Source: Limnohabitans sp. (lineage in GTDB: Bacteria > Pseudomonadota > Gammaproteobacteria > Burkholderiales > Burkholderiaceae_C). Taken from it: DNA of 64,000 nt. Each line of letters begins with the position of its first letter. Position 1 is the stretch's first letter. Positions 51,694-60,156 of the stretch are shown in pieces. The notes beneath the pieces are model-generated. The model searched no databases. It was given only the letters and a program-made list of their open reading frames with translations, and was not told where the DNA came from. The position numbers were made by a program, and so were the translations under genes. The stretch covers positions 61,447 through 125,446 of the forward strand of contig JAHEBO010000084.1 of assembly GCA_024642215.1 (NCBI GenBank), in the 5' to 3' direction.

Positions 51694-53439
51694 ATGAAGC
51701 GTCAATTTTTGAAAGCCTTGTGGGTAGTGTTGATGTCATTTACTTCCACGCTGCACGCAGAGGATGGCAATCAAAGATCGGCTTTGATCATTGGCCTCAG
51801 TGAGTACGGCTACCCTGGCCCTAGTCCTCTTCAGGGTGTTCCCAGGGACATGGAAAGTGCCACAAAAATGGCTGTGGCCATGGGTATACCCAAAGAGCGA
51901 ATTCGCTTCATTCGAAACCGGGATGCTACGAAGAGACATATTCTTCAAGCGCTGGAGCAAGTTGCCGACGAACAACGAGACGGGCGTGCGTTTGTTTACT
52001 ACTCTGGCCATGGAACTCGGAGCTATGACCCCATAACGAAAAACTGCGTAGAGGGTCTGCTGACCTACGATGGGCAAACCATCACCAACTCTGAATTCGC
52101 ATCTGCCCTGAAGAACCTCACTCAAACATCCGACAAAGTCATTGTGATGCTCGATGCCTGCTTCTCACGCGGGGTCATTCAAACCACTACACGTTCAATC
52201 GCATCGTCCATTGTTGGACTCACGCCGAAATTCAGCATGAAAACTGGGGGCGAGAGTGCCATGTGTTCCACGCCAGTTAATACAGCGACTCGTGGGCTAT
52301 TTAATGAAGTCACTCGACTTGGTGCCATTCAAGAAAATTTCGTACAGATCGCTGCAGCCAGAGAGAACGAAGCAAGCTACGACCAGGCAGAAGCTGGTGG
52401 ATTGGCGACCCAAGGCATCCGTGACTGTATGCTGGGCGCGGCCAAAGACTTGGACCGGTCTGGTGCTGTATCACTGGAAGAGATTCAACAATGCGCCCAA
52501 GCCAAAATTGACAAAGTCTCACGTGCTGCAAATATCTTGCCCCATCACATTACTGTCAAAGGTAACCGGAACCTCATCCCTGTGAAGGTTCAGAAGCCTA
52601 CGGAAGCACCGACAGTTGCCGTTGTGGCGGAACCCGTGAAAGTTCCATCTGTAACAGCGCCTGTCGCAGTGGCTGTGACTCCAGAAAAGCCCCCCGTCTT
52701 GAACGTAGAGATACCTGCGCCTGCCAAGATTCCATCTTCTGTTGCGGGTGCAACACCTCTACCCAATCAAGAAATCACTGCCACATCTCCTGTGGTGAAT
52801 CCAGTCAAAGTCAAGCCTCCTCAAAAGCCAATCCAGACGGCCCCGACACCTCCTGTACCGGATGCCGCAGCCAAACCTATCGAATCGCCACGACCAACAA
52901 CAGCTGAGCCATCGCCCTTGCCCTTGCCCGAAAACAAAGTCCTCGCTTCACTGGCTACCTTGAAAGACATTGAGTCGCAAAGAAATCCCAAAAGAGTAGT
53001 CGATGTCAAGCTGGCACGCTCATCGCTCAAGATCGGAAAAGACGCTCTCGATTTGAAAATCAAATCAAATCACGATGGCTATCTCTATATGGTTCTTCTT
53101 GGGAGCGATGCCAAGAGTTTTTACGTTCTTTTCCCTAATGGCCTCGACAGCGAGAACCGAGTCCAGGCCGGTAAGACAATGACTTTCCCCAGGCCTGACT
53201 GGAGCATCATGGCCAATGGTCCTGAAGGGCGGGATCAACTTCTGGTGATGGTTTCTGACAGCCCAAGAAAACTGGATCAGTTGGTGATGGCCGCGCCATC
53301 AGCCAATGAACCCTTCACCTACACGCTCAACGACATCAGCGGACGTTCAGCTTTGATCGATTTTCTGGTCGGATCAGGCGTCAATGGCAACTCCGAAAGT
53401 TTTGGCGCCAAGCTTGTGAGCATCCAGGAGGTCAAATGA
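51694..53439 (+). CDS. Secreted caspase-like (peptidase C14) protein with DUF4384
   Basis: Metacaspase/orthocaspase-type cysteine protease of 581 residues. The signal peptide ends near TLHAED, so the protein is exported. The p20-like domain has the catalytic His in FVYYSGHGTRSY near residue 107 and the catalytic Cys in IVMLDACFSRG near residue 153. A long Pro/Ala-rich linker (about residues 295-420) follows. The C-terminal domain (LDLKIKSNHDGYLYMVLLG, FYVLFPN) is DUF4384-like. It overlaps a downstream secreted-protein start (ATGA). It may belong to a signalling or defence island; the substrate is unknown. Confidence 0.85.
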   Translation: MKRQFLKALWVVLMSFTSTLHAEDGNQRSALIIGLSEYGYPGPSPLQGVPRDMESATKMAVAMGIPKERIRFIRNRDATKRHILQALEQVADEQRDGRAFVYYSGHGTRSYDPITKNCVEGLLTYDGQTITNSEFASALKNLTQTSDKVIVMLDACFSRGVIQTTTRSIASSIVGLTPKFSMKTGGESAMCSTPVNTATRGLFNEVTRLGAIQENFVQIAAARENEASYDQAEAGGLATQGIRDCMLGAAKDLDRSGAVSLEEIQQCAQAKIDKVSRAANILPHHITVKGNRNLIPVKVQKPTEAPTVAVVAEPVKVPSVTAPVAVAVTPEKPPVLNVEIPAPAKIPSSVAGATPLPNQEITATSPVVNPVKVKPPQKPIQTAPTPPVPDAAAKPIESPRPTTAEPSPLPLPENKVLASLATLKDIESQRNPKRVVDVKLARSSLKIGKDALDLKIKSNHDGYLYMVLLGSDAKSFYVLFPNGLDSENRVQAGKTMTFPRPDWSIMANGPEGRDQLLVMVSDSPRKLDQLVMAAPSANEPFTYTLNDISGRSALIDFLVGSGVNGNSESFGAKLVSIQEVK

Positions 53440-53576
53440 AACTCATCATTTCTTTCCTCGCACTCACTGCGATTTCGATGCCGCTGTATGCGCAATCGTT
53501 GACCGCAGCAACGTCTGACCATTGGCCACCAATTTTTCACCCTCGGCGTCCACCGCAAACAAATCGCAGCTGGTGA
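53436..53576 (+). pseudogene. Truncated secreted protein after the caspase gene
   Basis: An ORF starts ATGA-coupled to the caspase stop and encodes a convincing signal peptide, MKLIISFLALTAISMPLYAQS. After about 25 residues the sequence runs into the high-GC block antisense to a thioesterase gene, and the reading frame continues as a meaningless Pro/Arg-rich tail to residue 46. Only the first 75 bp or so look native. The original partner of the caspase gene has been lost. Confidence 0.65.
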
Positions 53577-53895
53577 ACACCTGCGCTTTGCCCGGCTTGA
53601 CCACCCTTGCCCGAGCAATGAACTTTTGCCCCACGGCAGGCCGCAAGCAGTTGACCGAAAAGTTAGCTGCCAGCAAATTCGGCCCGGCAACGGTGCCTGC
53701 CGCGAACCCGCACGCGGTGTCGATCAAGGTGCCGATCAAGCCCGCGTGCAAGAAGCCAGAATACTGACCGACTTCAGGCCGCCATGGCATCTGGATTTCC
53801 ACAAACCCGGGTTCTGCCACCGTCACCTCAATGCCGCACCAGCGGTTGAACTCGGCCATGGCATTGATCTTTTTCAACATATCCAGTGGACTCAT
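53464..53895 (-). CDS. PaaI-family thioesterase, 3' end replaced
   Basis: Hot-dog-fold acyl-CoA thioesterase, 143 residues as read. The core GIEVTVAEPGFVEIQMPWRPEVGQYSGFLHAGLIGTLIDTACGFAAGTV is complete, including the HAG active-site region. After AVDAEGEKLVANGQT the tail LLRSTIAHTAASKSQ does not look like the family and is antisense to the truncated secreted protein. The natural C-terminus was therefore probably lost at about 53,512. Only a few residues are likely missing, so activity may persist. It overlaps the MerR gene (ATGA) and is co-expressed with it. Confidence 0.82.
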   Translation of the reverse strand: MSPLDMLKKINAMAEFNRWCGIEVTVAEPGFVEIQMPWRPEVGQYSGFLHAGLIGTLIDTACGFAAGTVAGPNLLAANFSVNCLRPAVGQKFIARARVVKPGKAQVFTSCDLFAVDAEGEKLVANGQTLLRSTIAHTAASKSQ

Positions 53896-54251
53896 TTCGA
53901 TTTCCTTTGCTTGTTTTCAAACCAGCCGATGTGATCGATCAGCTTTTCGCGCAGTGCTTTATGTTCAGCAATGACTCTGTCGATGTCGGCCACACGCTGT
54001 TGGATGGCACCGATCATTTCTTGGGGCGACAACTTGCCCGTTTTGAAGCGCGGCAAATACTCGGCGATGAAGGGCAGCGAAAAACCCATCTGCCGAGACA
54101 TGGCGATAAAAATGACATGCTTAACGGTTGTTTCGTCGTAGTCGCGGTAGCCGTTGGGCAATCGTTGACTGTCAATGAGTCCATCAGCCTCGTACCGCCG
54201 CAAGCGGTGCACCGACACTTGGGTTCTGGCCGAAAGTTCTGAAATGCGCAT
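53892..54251 (-). CDS. MerR-family regulator
   Basis: MerR-type transcription factor of 119 residues. The winged helix is MRISELSARTQVSVHRLRRYEADGLI and NGYRDYDETTVKHV. A coiled-coil dimer helix follows (IQQRVADIDRVIAEHKALREKL). There is no metal-binding Cys loop, so it probably senses an organic molecule or stress. It is first in a unit with the thioesterase and is divergent from the serine hydrolase (145-bp gap), both possible targets. Confidence 0.88.
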   Translation of the reverse strand: MRISELSARTQVSVHRLRRYEADGLIDSQRLPNGYRDYDETTVKHVIFIAMSRQMGFSLPFIAEYLPRFKTGKLSPQEMIGAIQQRVADIDRVIAEHKALREKLIDHIGWFENKQRKSK

Positions 54252-54396
54252 GAATTCAGTCTAGCAACGCTCGCACAGCGCCAAGGTTTCGCACGTTGAC
54301 ACCTGAGCGACAAGACCAGCGGACCGCTGCGCCGCAGGTGATACCCCGCTGAACCAGGCTGGTGTACAAAACATCCTTCTCTTCAGGAGCGCCCCG

Positions 54397-55572
54397 ATGA
54401 CCACACACCCCGCTTTACCCCATGCCCGCCCTGCTGAAGTTGGCCTGTGCCCCGACCGTACACAACGCTTGATGGATGTGCTGCGCCGCGAAGTGGCCAG
54501 CGGCAGGCTGCCCGGCGCGGTGGCCATGGTCGCTCGGCGTGGGCAGATCGCCCTGCTGGAGGCCGTGGGCCAGCAAGACCCCGCCACCGGCACGCCCATG
54601 CAAACCGACAGCATCTTCCGCATTTATTCGATGACCAAGCCGGTGGTGTCGGTGGCGGTGATGATGCTGGTTGAGCGAGGGCAGTTGCTGCTCTCCGACC
54701 CGGTCAGCCGCTGGCTGCCCGAATTTGCCAAGCAACAGGTGGCCACCGCCAACGGGCTGGAGCCGGTCAAGCAGGAGGCCACGGTGCAAGACCTGCTGCG
54801 CCACACGGCGGGGTTGACCTATGAGTTTTTGGGCACCTCGCCCGTGCAGCAGCAATACGGCCAAGTCAAAATCGCCTCGCGCGAGCGCAGCAACGCCGAG
54901 TTTTGCCAAACGCTCGCGGCCCTGCCGCTGCAGTTTCAGCCCGGCAGGGTGTGGGCCTACAGCCACGCCACCGATGTGCTGGGGCGCTTGGTGGAAGTGG
55001 TCAGCGGTCAAGGGCTGGGCGCGTTTTTGCAAGCCGAGATTTTTGGCCCGTTGGGCATGGTGGACACCGGCTTTGCCGTGCCGCCCGAGCAACAGCACCG
55101 TATTGCCGAGCCTTTTGCGCACGACCCCGACGGTGGCGTGCCCATGAAGGTTCTCGAACCCCGCCAAGTGCCCGCCATGGAAGGCGGCGGCGGTGGCCTC
55201 ATGTCCACCACCCTGGACTACACCCGCTTTTTGCAGTGCCTGCGCAACCGGGGCGAGCTGAACGGTGTGCGCCTGCTGGGCCCGCACACGGTGGACTTCA
55301 TGACCGCCGACCACCTAGGGGGCATCCCGGCCGATGGCACGCTGCTGCCCCCGGGCCACGGCTTTGGCCTCGGGTTTGCCGTGCGCACGCACCTGGGCGT
55401 GTCGCCCGTGCCCGGCTCGGTGGGCCTGTATTACTGGGGCGGCATCGCGGGCACCACCTTCTTTGTGGACCCGGCGCTGGACATGTATGCGATGCTGATG
55501 ATTCAGGCGCCCAACCAGCGCGATTACTATCGGCCGCTCTTCCGCGACTTGGTGTACGCGGCGCTGCTGTAA
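54397..55572 (+). CDS. Beta-lactamase-family serine hydrolase (EstB-like)
   Basis: Class C beta-lactamase-fold hydrolase of 391 residues. Catalytic SxxK is in IYSMTKPVVSVAVM near residue 77 and the Tyr motif is VWAYSHATDVLGRLVEVV near residue 188. The third box region lies in YYWGGIAGTTFFVDPA near residue 350. There is no obvious signal peptide, so it is probably a cytosolic esterase like EstB of Burkholderia and not a true beta-lactamase. The substrate is unknown. G+C-rich like its neighbours. Confidence 0.88.
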   Translation: MTTHPALPHARPAEVGLCPDRTQRLMDVLRREVASGRLPGAVAMVARRGQIALLEAVGQQDPATGTPMQTDSIFRIYSMTKPVVSVAVMMLVERGQLLLSDPVSRWLPEFAKQQVATANGLEPVKQEATVQDLLRHTAGLTYEFLGTSPVQQQYGQVKIASRERSNAEFCQTLAALPLQFQPGRVWAYSHATDVLGRLVEVVSGQGLGAFLQAEIFGPLGMVDTGFAVPPEQQHRIAEPFAHDPDGGVPMKVLEPRQVPAMEGGGGGLMSTTLDYTRFLQCLRNRGELNGVRLLGPHTVDFMTADHLGGIPADGTLLPPGHGFGLGFAVRTHLGVSPVPGSVGLYYWGGIAGTTFFVDPALDMYAMLMIQAPNQRDYYRPLFRDLVYAALL

Positions 55573-55593
55573 TTTGCCGCCAATCCAGCGCGC

Positions 55594-56574
55594 TCAAGCA
55601 TCACGCGCACGGGCGCCAAACTGATCTCGGTACCAACGCGAAAACGCGCTGAGTGCGGAAAACCCCAACAGGCTAGACACCTGGGCCAGCGGTCTGGATT
55701 TGTCTTGCAGGTATTGGCCCACAATGCGGCGGCGATGGTCATCGACCAGCTGATGGAAGCCCTTGTTTTCTGCCGCGAGTCGTCGGGTGATGGTGCGGCG
55801 ATCACAGCCGAGATGCTGCGCCACCACATCGGCGGTGCACTGCCCCAAGGGAAGCAACAACAAAATCAAATGCTGAACCTGGTGCGTGAAAGAAGGCGCA
55901 TCCACTGCTTTGGATGCCACCAACTCCTGCGCATAGCGCGCCATCACCGGGTCGGCGCTGGGGTTGGGCTGGTCCAGGTCTGACTGGCTGCACATCAAGC
56001 CATTGAACTCGTGGTTGAACGCCACTTGGTCGCCAAACACACGGTGGTGTGTCGCGCGATTGGCGGGCGCTGCGTGAGAGAAGCAAACCAGGCGGGGCCG
56101 CCATGCTGCACCCATGAACAGGCTCAAGATGCGGTAGGTCACGGCCATGGCCAACTCCGCCGCCTGCCGCCGTGATTCGGAAAGGTCCATCGCGAACTCC
56201 TCGCGAATCAGGACCAGCGTGTCCGCTTCTTCGATCCGAATCACCAGGGCTTCGTTGTGCACACGGATGTGGCGAACGATGGCATCGAGCGCATGGCGCA
56301 AAGTGGGCTCGTCGCGCAGCAGCAAGCCCAAAGGCCCCAGATTGGACAACCTGCGCGACTCGCCCATGCGCAGGCCGAATGCGGGCTCTGCCGCTTCGCG
56401 GGCTGCCATCTCCAGCAGCCGCACCACCGCGTTGGTGTCGATCTTCAAGTCCGGATCGCTCAGGCATTTGGCAGGCAAACCCACGGCGCGCACCAGCGTC
56501 AGCGGCTCCAGGCCGCATTGCTGCGCAATTTCTGTGAAATTGGTCAAGCTGGCACTGCGGATCAGGGTGGACAT
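55594..56574 (-). CDS. AraC-family regulator with arabinose-binding-like N-domain
   Basis: AraC/OruR-type regulator of 326 residues from the ATG at 56574 (MSTLIRSASLTNFTEIAQQCG); the ORF-track start is 12 codons upstream. The N-terminal two thirds is the effector domain (FGLRMGESRRLSNLGPLGLLL). The C-terminal helix-turn-helix pair has VAQHLGCDRRTITRRLAAENKGF and VSSLLGFSALSAFSRWYRDQFG. It is divergent from the CMD-BKACE operon and is its most likely activator. The inducer is probably the imported acid of that pathway. Confidence 0.88.
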   Translation of the reverse strand: MSTLIRSASLTNFTEIAQQCGLEPLTLVRAVGLPAKCLSDPDLKIDTNAVVRLLEMAAREAAEPAFGLRMGESRRLSNLGPLGLLLRDEPTLRHALDAIVRHIRVHNEALVIRIEEADTLVLIREEFAMDLSESRRQAAELAMAVTYRILSLFMGAAWRPRLVCFSHAAPANRATHHRVFGDQVAFNHEFNGLMCSQSDLDQPNPSADPVMARYAQELVASKAVDAPSFTHQVQHLILLLLPLGQCTADVVAQHLGCDRRTITRRLAAENKGFHQLVDDHRRRIVGQYLQDKSRPLAQVSSLLGFSALSAFSRWYRDQFGARARDA

Positions 56575-56683
56575 AGGGGATTCCCGTAAAGTCCCAAAAT
56601 GGTAAGTCAATGTCCCGTTTTGTCAATTGGCATGTCCCCGTTTTTTGAATAATGGCTGCAGTTTCAAAACGCCACACACGCAC

Positions 56684-57073
56684 ATGTCCACGCCCAACAC
56701 CGCCAATTTGCCCCCAACGCCCATCAGCGATGCCCTGCATGCCAACGGCCACTGGAACCCCAACTGGGACCCGATCGCAGAAGTCGACAAGGTCTGGATG
56801 GAAAAGTTTTTGAACATGGGGCTGCATGGCAAACATATGCTCGACCCCAAGACTTTCGAGTTGATTGCGATTGCCGTAGACGCATCCTGCACTCACATGT
56901 ACGCCCCCGGCGTGCGGACACACATCCGAAAAGCCCTGGAGCTGGGCGTGACAAAGGAAGAAATCGCAGCCGTACTGCAGTTGACCTCGGTGCTGGGCGT
57001 TCACACCATGAGCATGGGAGCGCCCATCCTGCTTGAAGAAGTCGCAGCCCGTCAAACCACAAACCCCACCTGA
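56684..57073 (+). CDS. Carboxymuconolactone decarboxylase-family protein
   Basis: CMD/AhpD-like protein of 129 residues from the ATG at 56684. The helical core has KTFELIAIAVDASCTHMYAPGVRTHIRKALELG, with a single Cys where AhpD proteins have CxxC, so thiol peroxidase activity is unlikely. TKEEIAAVLQLTSVLGVHTMSMG closes the domain. First gene of the BKACE operon, 23 bp before it. Its role there may be decarboxylation or binding of a pathway intermediate; this is inference. Confidence 0.85.
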   Translation: MSTPNTANLPPTPISDALHANGHWNPNWDPIAEVDKVWMEKFLNMGLHGKHMLDPKTFELIAIAVDASCTHMYAPGVRTHIRKALELGVTKEEIAAVLQLTSVLGVHTMSMGAPILLEEVAARQTTNPT

Positions 57074-57096
57074 ATCTTTAAAAAGGTCACCCACCC

Positions 57097-58158
57097 ATGC
57101 ATTTTCTTGACGATTCCCTCTTGCCCGAAAACCAGCAAAAACTCGTGATCCAGGTCGCGCCTTATGGCCCCCAATGGGTGCCCGGCGACAGCGATGACAT
57201 CGCGGTCACGATGGATGACCAAATCCAGAAAGCGGTCGATTGCTACAACGCGGGCGCCACCGTGCTGCATGTGCATGTGCGCGAAGCCGATGGCAAAGGC
57301 AGCAAACGCCTGTCGATGTTCAACGAGATGCTGGCCCGCCTGCGCAAGGCGGTGCCCAAAATGGTGCTGCAGGTCGGTGGCTCGATTTCTTTTGCCCCCG
57401 AAGACGACGGCCAGGCCGCCAAATGGCTGTCAGACGACACCCGGCACATGCTGGCCGATCTGGACCCCAAGCCGGACCAGGTCACGGTGGCCGTGAACAC
57501 CAGCCAGATGAACATCATGGACCTGATGATGGACGGCGACTTCACCGGCACCTCTTTCGAGAACCCGCAACTGCAGGCGGCTTATGAAGACATGGTCGTG
57601 CCGTCCAACCCCAGCTGGCACCGCGAACACATTCGCCGCCTGGTGGCCGCAGGCATTCAGCCGCACTTCATGCTGGGGCACATCCACCAGCTCGAATCGG
57701 TCGAGCGCCTGATCCGCCGTGGGCACTACTGCGGCCCCTTGATATTGAATTACGTCGCCATCGGCGGCAGCGTGGCTGGACTGAACCCGGCCGACATGCT
57801 GGAATTTGTGCGCCGTGTGCCCGATGGTGCTGTGCTGACCCTTGAAACCCTGAACCGCCATGTCTACCCCATGACCGCCATGGCGATTGCCTTGGGTTTG
57901 CATGTGCGCTGCGGCATCGAAGACACCCTCAATGGCCCCCACCGCGAACGCATGACTTCGGTGCAACAGGTTGAGCACATGGTCAGGCAGGCGCGACTGC
58001 TGAACCGCGACATTGCCAACGGCGATGAAGCCCGCGAGATTTACCAGATCGGCCAGTTTTACAAAGACACCGACGAAACCCTGGCGCGCTTGGGCTATGC
58101 CCCCAACCGCCGCCCCGGCGAGCGCGGCACCCCGGTGCGACACTTCCAGACCGCCTGA
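57097..58158 (+). CDS. Beta-keto acid cleavage enzyme (BKACE/DUF849)
   Basis: Metal-dependent TIM-barrel enzyme of 353 residues. Family members condense a beta-keto acid with acetyl-CoA and release acetoacetate plus a new acyl-CoA, as in lysine fermentation (Kce) and dehydrocarnitine cleavage. Metal-ligand His residues are in ATVLHVHVREADGKGS near residue 58. Later blocks are LNYVAIGGSVAG and ALGLHVRCGIEDTLNG near residue 273. Neighbouring SDR, Bug and acyl-CoA ligase genes suggest import of a beta-hydroxy acid, oxidation to the beta-keto acid, then cleavage. Confidence 0.9.
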   Translation: MHFLDDSLLPENQQKLVIQVAPYGPQWVPGDSDDIAVTMDDQIQKAVDCYNAGATVLHVHVREADGKGSKRLSMFNEMLARLRKAVPKMVLQVGGSISFAPEDDGQAAKWLSDDTRHMLADLDPKPDQVTVAVNTSQMNIMDLMMDGDFTGTSFENPQLQAAYEDMVVPSNPSWHREHIRRLVAAGIQPHFMLGHIHQLESVERLIRRGHYCGPLILNYVAIGGSVAGLNPADMLEFVRRVPDGAVLTLETLNRHVYPMTAMAIALGLHVRCGIEDTLNGPHRERMTSVQQVEHMVRQARLLNRDIANGDEAREIYQIGQFYKDTDETLARLGYAPNRRPGERGTPVRHFQTA

Positions 58159-58187
58159 TCCCGACCCCCAACACACAGGAGACAAAC

Positions 58188-59189
58188 ATGAACACCACCA
58201 CACGCCCTTCATTTGCACCCCGCCGCGCACTGCTTTCATTGGGGCTGGCGCTCAGTGCTTTCAGCCTCGGCGTGCAAGCGCAGCCGCTGTCCGACCGCCC
58301 CATCAAGATCGTGGTAGGCGCGCCCGCAGGCGGCACCGCCGACATCATTGCCCGCCTGGTGGGCAACGCCATGTCCACCAGCATGGGCCAGCCGGTGGTG
58401 GTGGACAACAAACCGGGTGCGGGCGGCGCGATCGCCATGGACGCCATGCTGTCAGCCCCCAAGGATGGGCACACCTATCTGCTGTCGGTCAACGCGCTGG
58501 TGACCGAGCTGCCTTACTCGATCAAGCCCAAATACGACCCCTTCAAGGACCTCAAGCCTTTGGTGGAGTTGGCAGGCAGCGGCCTGGTGCTGGTCGGCAA
58601 CGCCTCGCTGCCGCCCAAAGACCTCAAGGAAATGATCGCTTACGTCAAAGCCAATCCGGGCAAGATCAACTTTGCGTCCTACACGCCAGGCACCCTGTCG
58701 CATGTGCTGGGTTTGCAACTCAACAAGCTGGCAGGCCTGGACATGAACCATGTGGGCTACAAAGGCTCACCCCCCGCATTGCAAGACGTGATGGGCGGAT
58801 CGGTCCAGTTCATGTTTGACGGCTTGCCCACCTCGGTGCCCAACATCAAAGGTGGGAAATTGCGCGCATTCGCCGTCACGTCACCACAGCGTTCGCATGC
58901 TTTGCCTGATGTGCCAACCATGGCCGAATTGGGCTTCAAGGACATGACCCGTACCGCATGGCTGGGCTTGTGGGCTGTGCCCGGCCACCCCGATGCCGCG
59001 TTAAAACGCATCCGCGAAGAAGCCCTCAAGGCACTGGCCACACCGGCCGTGCGCGACCGCCTGTTGGCCGTGGGTCTGAACGTGAACACCCAAACCCCAC
59101 CCACGCCCGAGCAAATGGCCAAAAACCTGCAAGAAGACTACGAGTCCGTGGGCGCCATGCTCAAGTCGGTCAACTACAAGCCCGAGTAA
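58188..59189 (+). CDS. Bug-family periplasmic receptor of the BKACE operon
   Basis: Bug/TctC-type receptor of 333 residues with a signal peptide ending near GVQAQPL. Family blocks are [36 protein letters not shown] and HVGYKGSPPALQDVMGGSV. GGAG precedes the ATG. It lies 29 bp after BKACE and 6 bp before the SDR gene, so it is fixed within the pathway and should bind the operon's substrate. No TctAB genes are nearby. Confidence 0.92.
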   Translation: MNTTTRPSFAPRRALLSLGLALSAFSLGVQAQPLSDRPIKIVVGAPAGGTADIIARLVGNAMSTSMGQPVVVDNKPGAGGAIAMDAMLSAPKDGHTYLLSVNALVTELPYSIKPKYDPFKDLKPLVELAGSGLVLVGNASLPPKDLKEMIAYVKANPGKINFASYTPGTLSHVLGLQLNKLAGLDMNHVGYKGSPPALQDVMGGSVQFMFDGLPTSVPNIKGGKLRAFAVTSPQRSHALPDVPTMAELGFKDMTRTAWLGLWAVPGHPDAALKRIREEALKALATPAVRDRLLAVGLNVNTQTPPTPEQMAKNLQEDYESVGAMLKSVNYKPE

Positions 59190-59195
59190 AACAGC

Positions 59196-60020
59196 ATGCA
59201 ACTGCAAGGCAAAGTGGTGCTGGTCACCGGGGCAGGGCTGGGCCTGGGCGGCACCATCGCGCAAGCCATGGCCAGGCAGGGCGCATCACTGGTCATCTGC
59301 GATGTGAACATGGACGCCCTGCACGCCACACAAGCCGCAGTGCAATCATTGGGTGCAGACTGCCTCGCGCTGGAGTGCGATGTATCCAGCAGCGCGGCTG
59401 TCGACAACATGTTTGCCCAGGCAGGGCAGCGCTTTGGCACGGTGGATGTGCTGGTCAACAACGCGGCGCGCATCCCCAACTCGCCCGCCGAGACCGAACG
59501 CCGCAACCTGCACTACGCCTACATGACGACGCCCATGCCCCGCCAGGCCTTGGGCATCGTCGCCTCTTTGTCCGATGAAGACTGGCTCAAGTGGTGGGGC
59601 GTCAACATGCACGGGGTGTTTTATTGCACCCGTGCGGCCTTGCGCTTCATGCAGCCCCAAAAGTCCGGCCGCATCATCAACATCGCGTCGATTGCCGGGC
59701 TGGGTGCAGGCAGCACGCACAGCCCGGGCTATTCGGCCACCAAGGCGGGCGTCATCAGCCTGACGAAAACCACGGCGCTCGATGTGGCCGGGGCCAACAT
59801 CTATGTCAACGCCATTGCCTGCGGCGGCGTGCTCACGCCACCGTTCGAGTCCTACCTGGACACAGCGACCGAAATCCAAAAAAACAGCCTGTACCAGATG
59901 GTGCCCAGTGGGCGTTTGGGGCGTCCCGAGGAATACGCCAATGTGGCCGTGTTTTTGGCGGCGCAAGACCATTACCTGGTGGGGCAGGTCATCAGCCCCA
60001 ACGGCGGTTATGTGATCTGA
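59196..60020 (+). CDS. SDR-family oxidoreductase
   Basis: Short-chain dehydrogenase/reductase of 274 residues. The cofactor motif is VLVTGAGLGLGGTIAQ near residue 8, VNNAAR near residue 88 and the catalytic YSATKAG near residue 185, with a Ser in NIASIAGLGAGS. An insertion (RIPNSPAETERRNLHYAYMTT) after the NNAAR motif is unusual. Position after BKACE and Bug suggests oxidation of a beta-hydroxy acid to the beta-keto acid that BKACE cleaves. Confidence 0.9.
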   Translation: MQLQGKVVLVTGAGLGLGGTIAQAMARQGASLVICDVNMDALHATQAAVQSLGADCLALECDVSSSAAVDNMFAQAGQRFGTVDVLVNNAARIPNSPAETERRNLHYAYMTTPMPRQALGIVASLSDEDWLKWWGVNMHGVFYCTRAALRFMQPQKSGRIINIASIAGLGAGSTHSPGYSATKAGVISLTKTTALDVAGANIYVNAIACGGVLTPPFESYLDTATEIQKNSLYQMVPSGRLGRPEEYANVAVFLAAQDHYLVGQVISPNGGYVI

Positions 60021-60156
60021 GGGCTGTTTTCAAACCCTTTCGCATTTCAAAACGAGGGGCGTTAATACTCGAGCACAACCTGCAAATGTGATGACACAAG
60101 CTGTTATCGTTGCGGCCGAGCCTCGTATTTAAAACACATCTCCAGGAGACAAAACC

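Noticed and set aside
54415-55314. 299-aa minus-strand ORF opposite the serine hydrolase
   Set aside because: Antisense shadow; the serine hydrolase has SxxK and Tyr motifs and correct length.
55802-57094. 430-aa minus-strand ORF spanning the AraC gene and the CMD-like gene
   Set aside because: Overlaps two recognisable genes in other frames; it is a shadow made possible by few stop codons at high GC.
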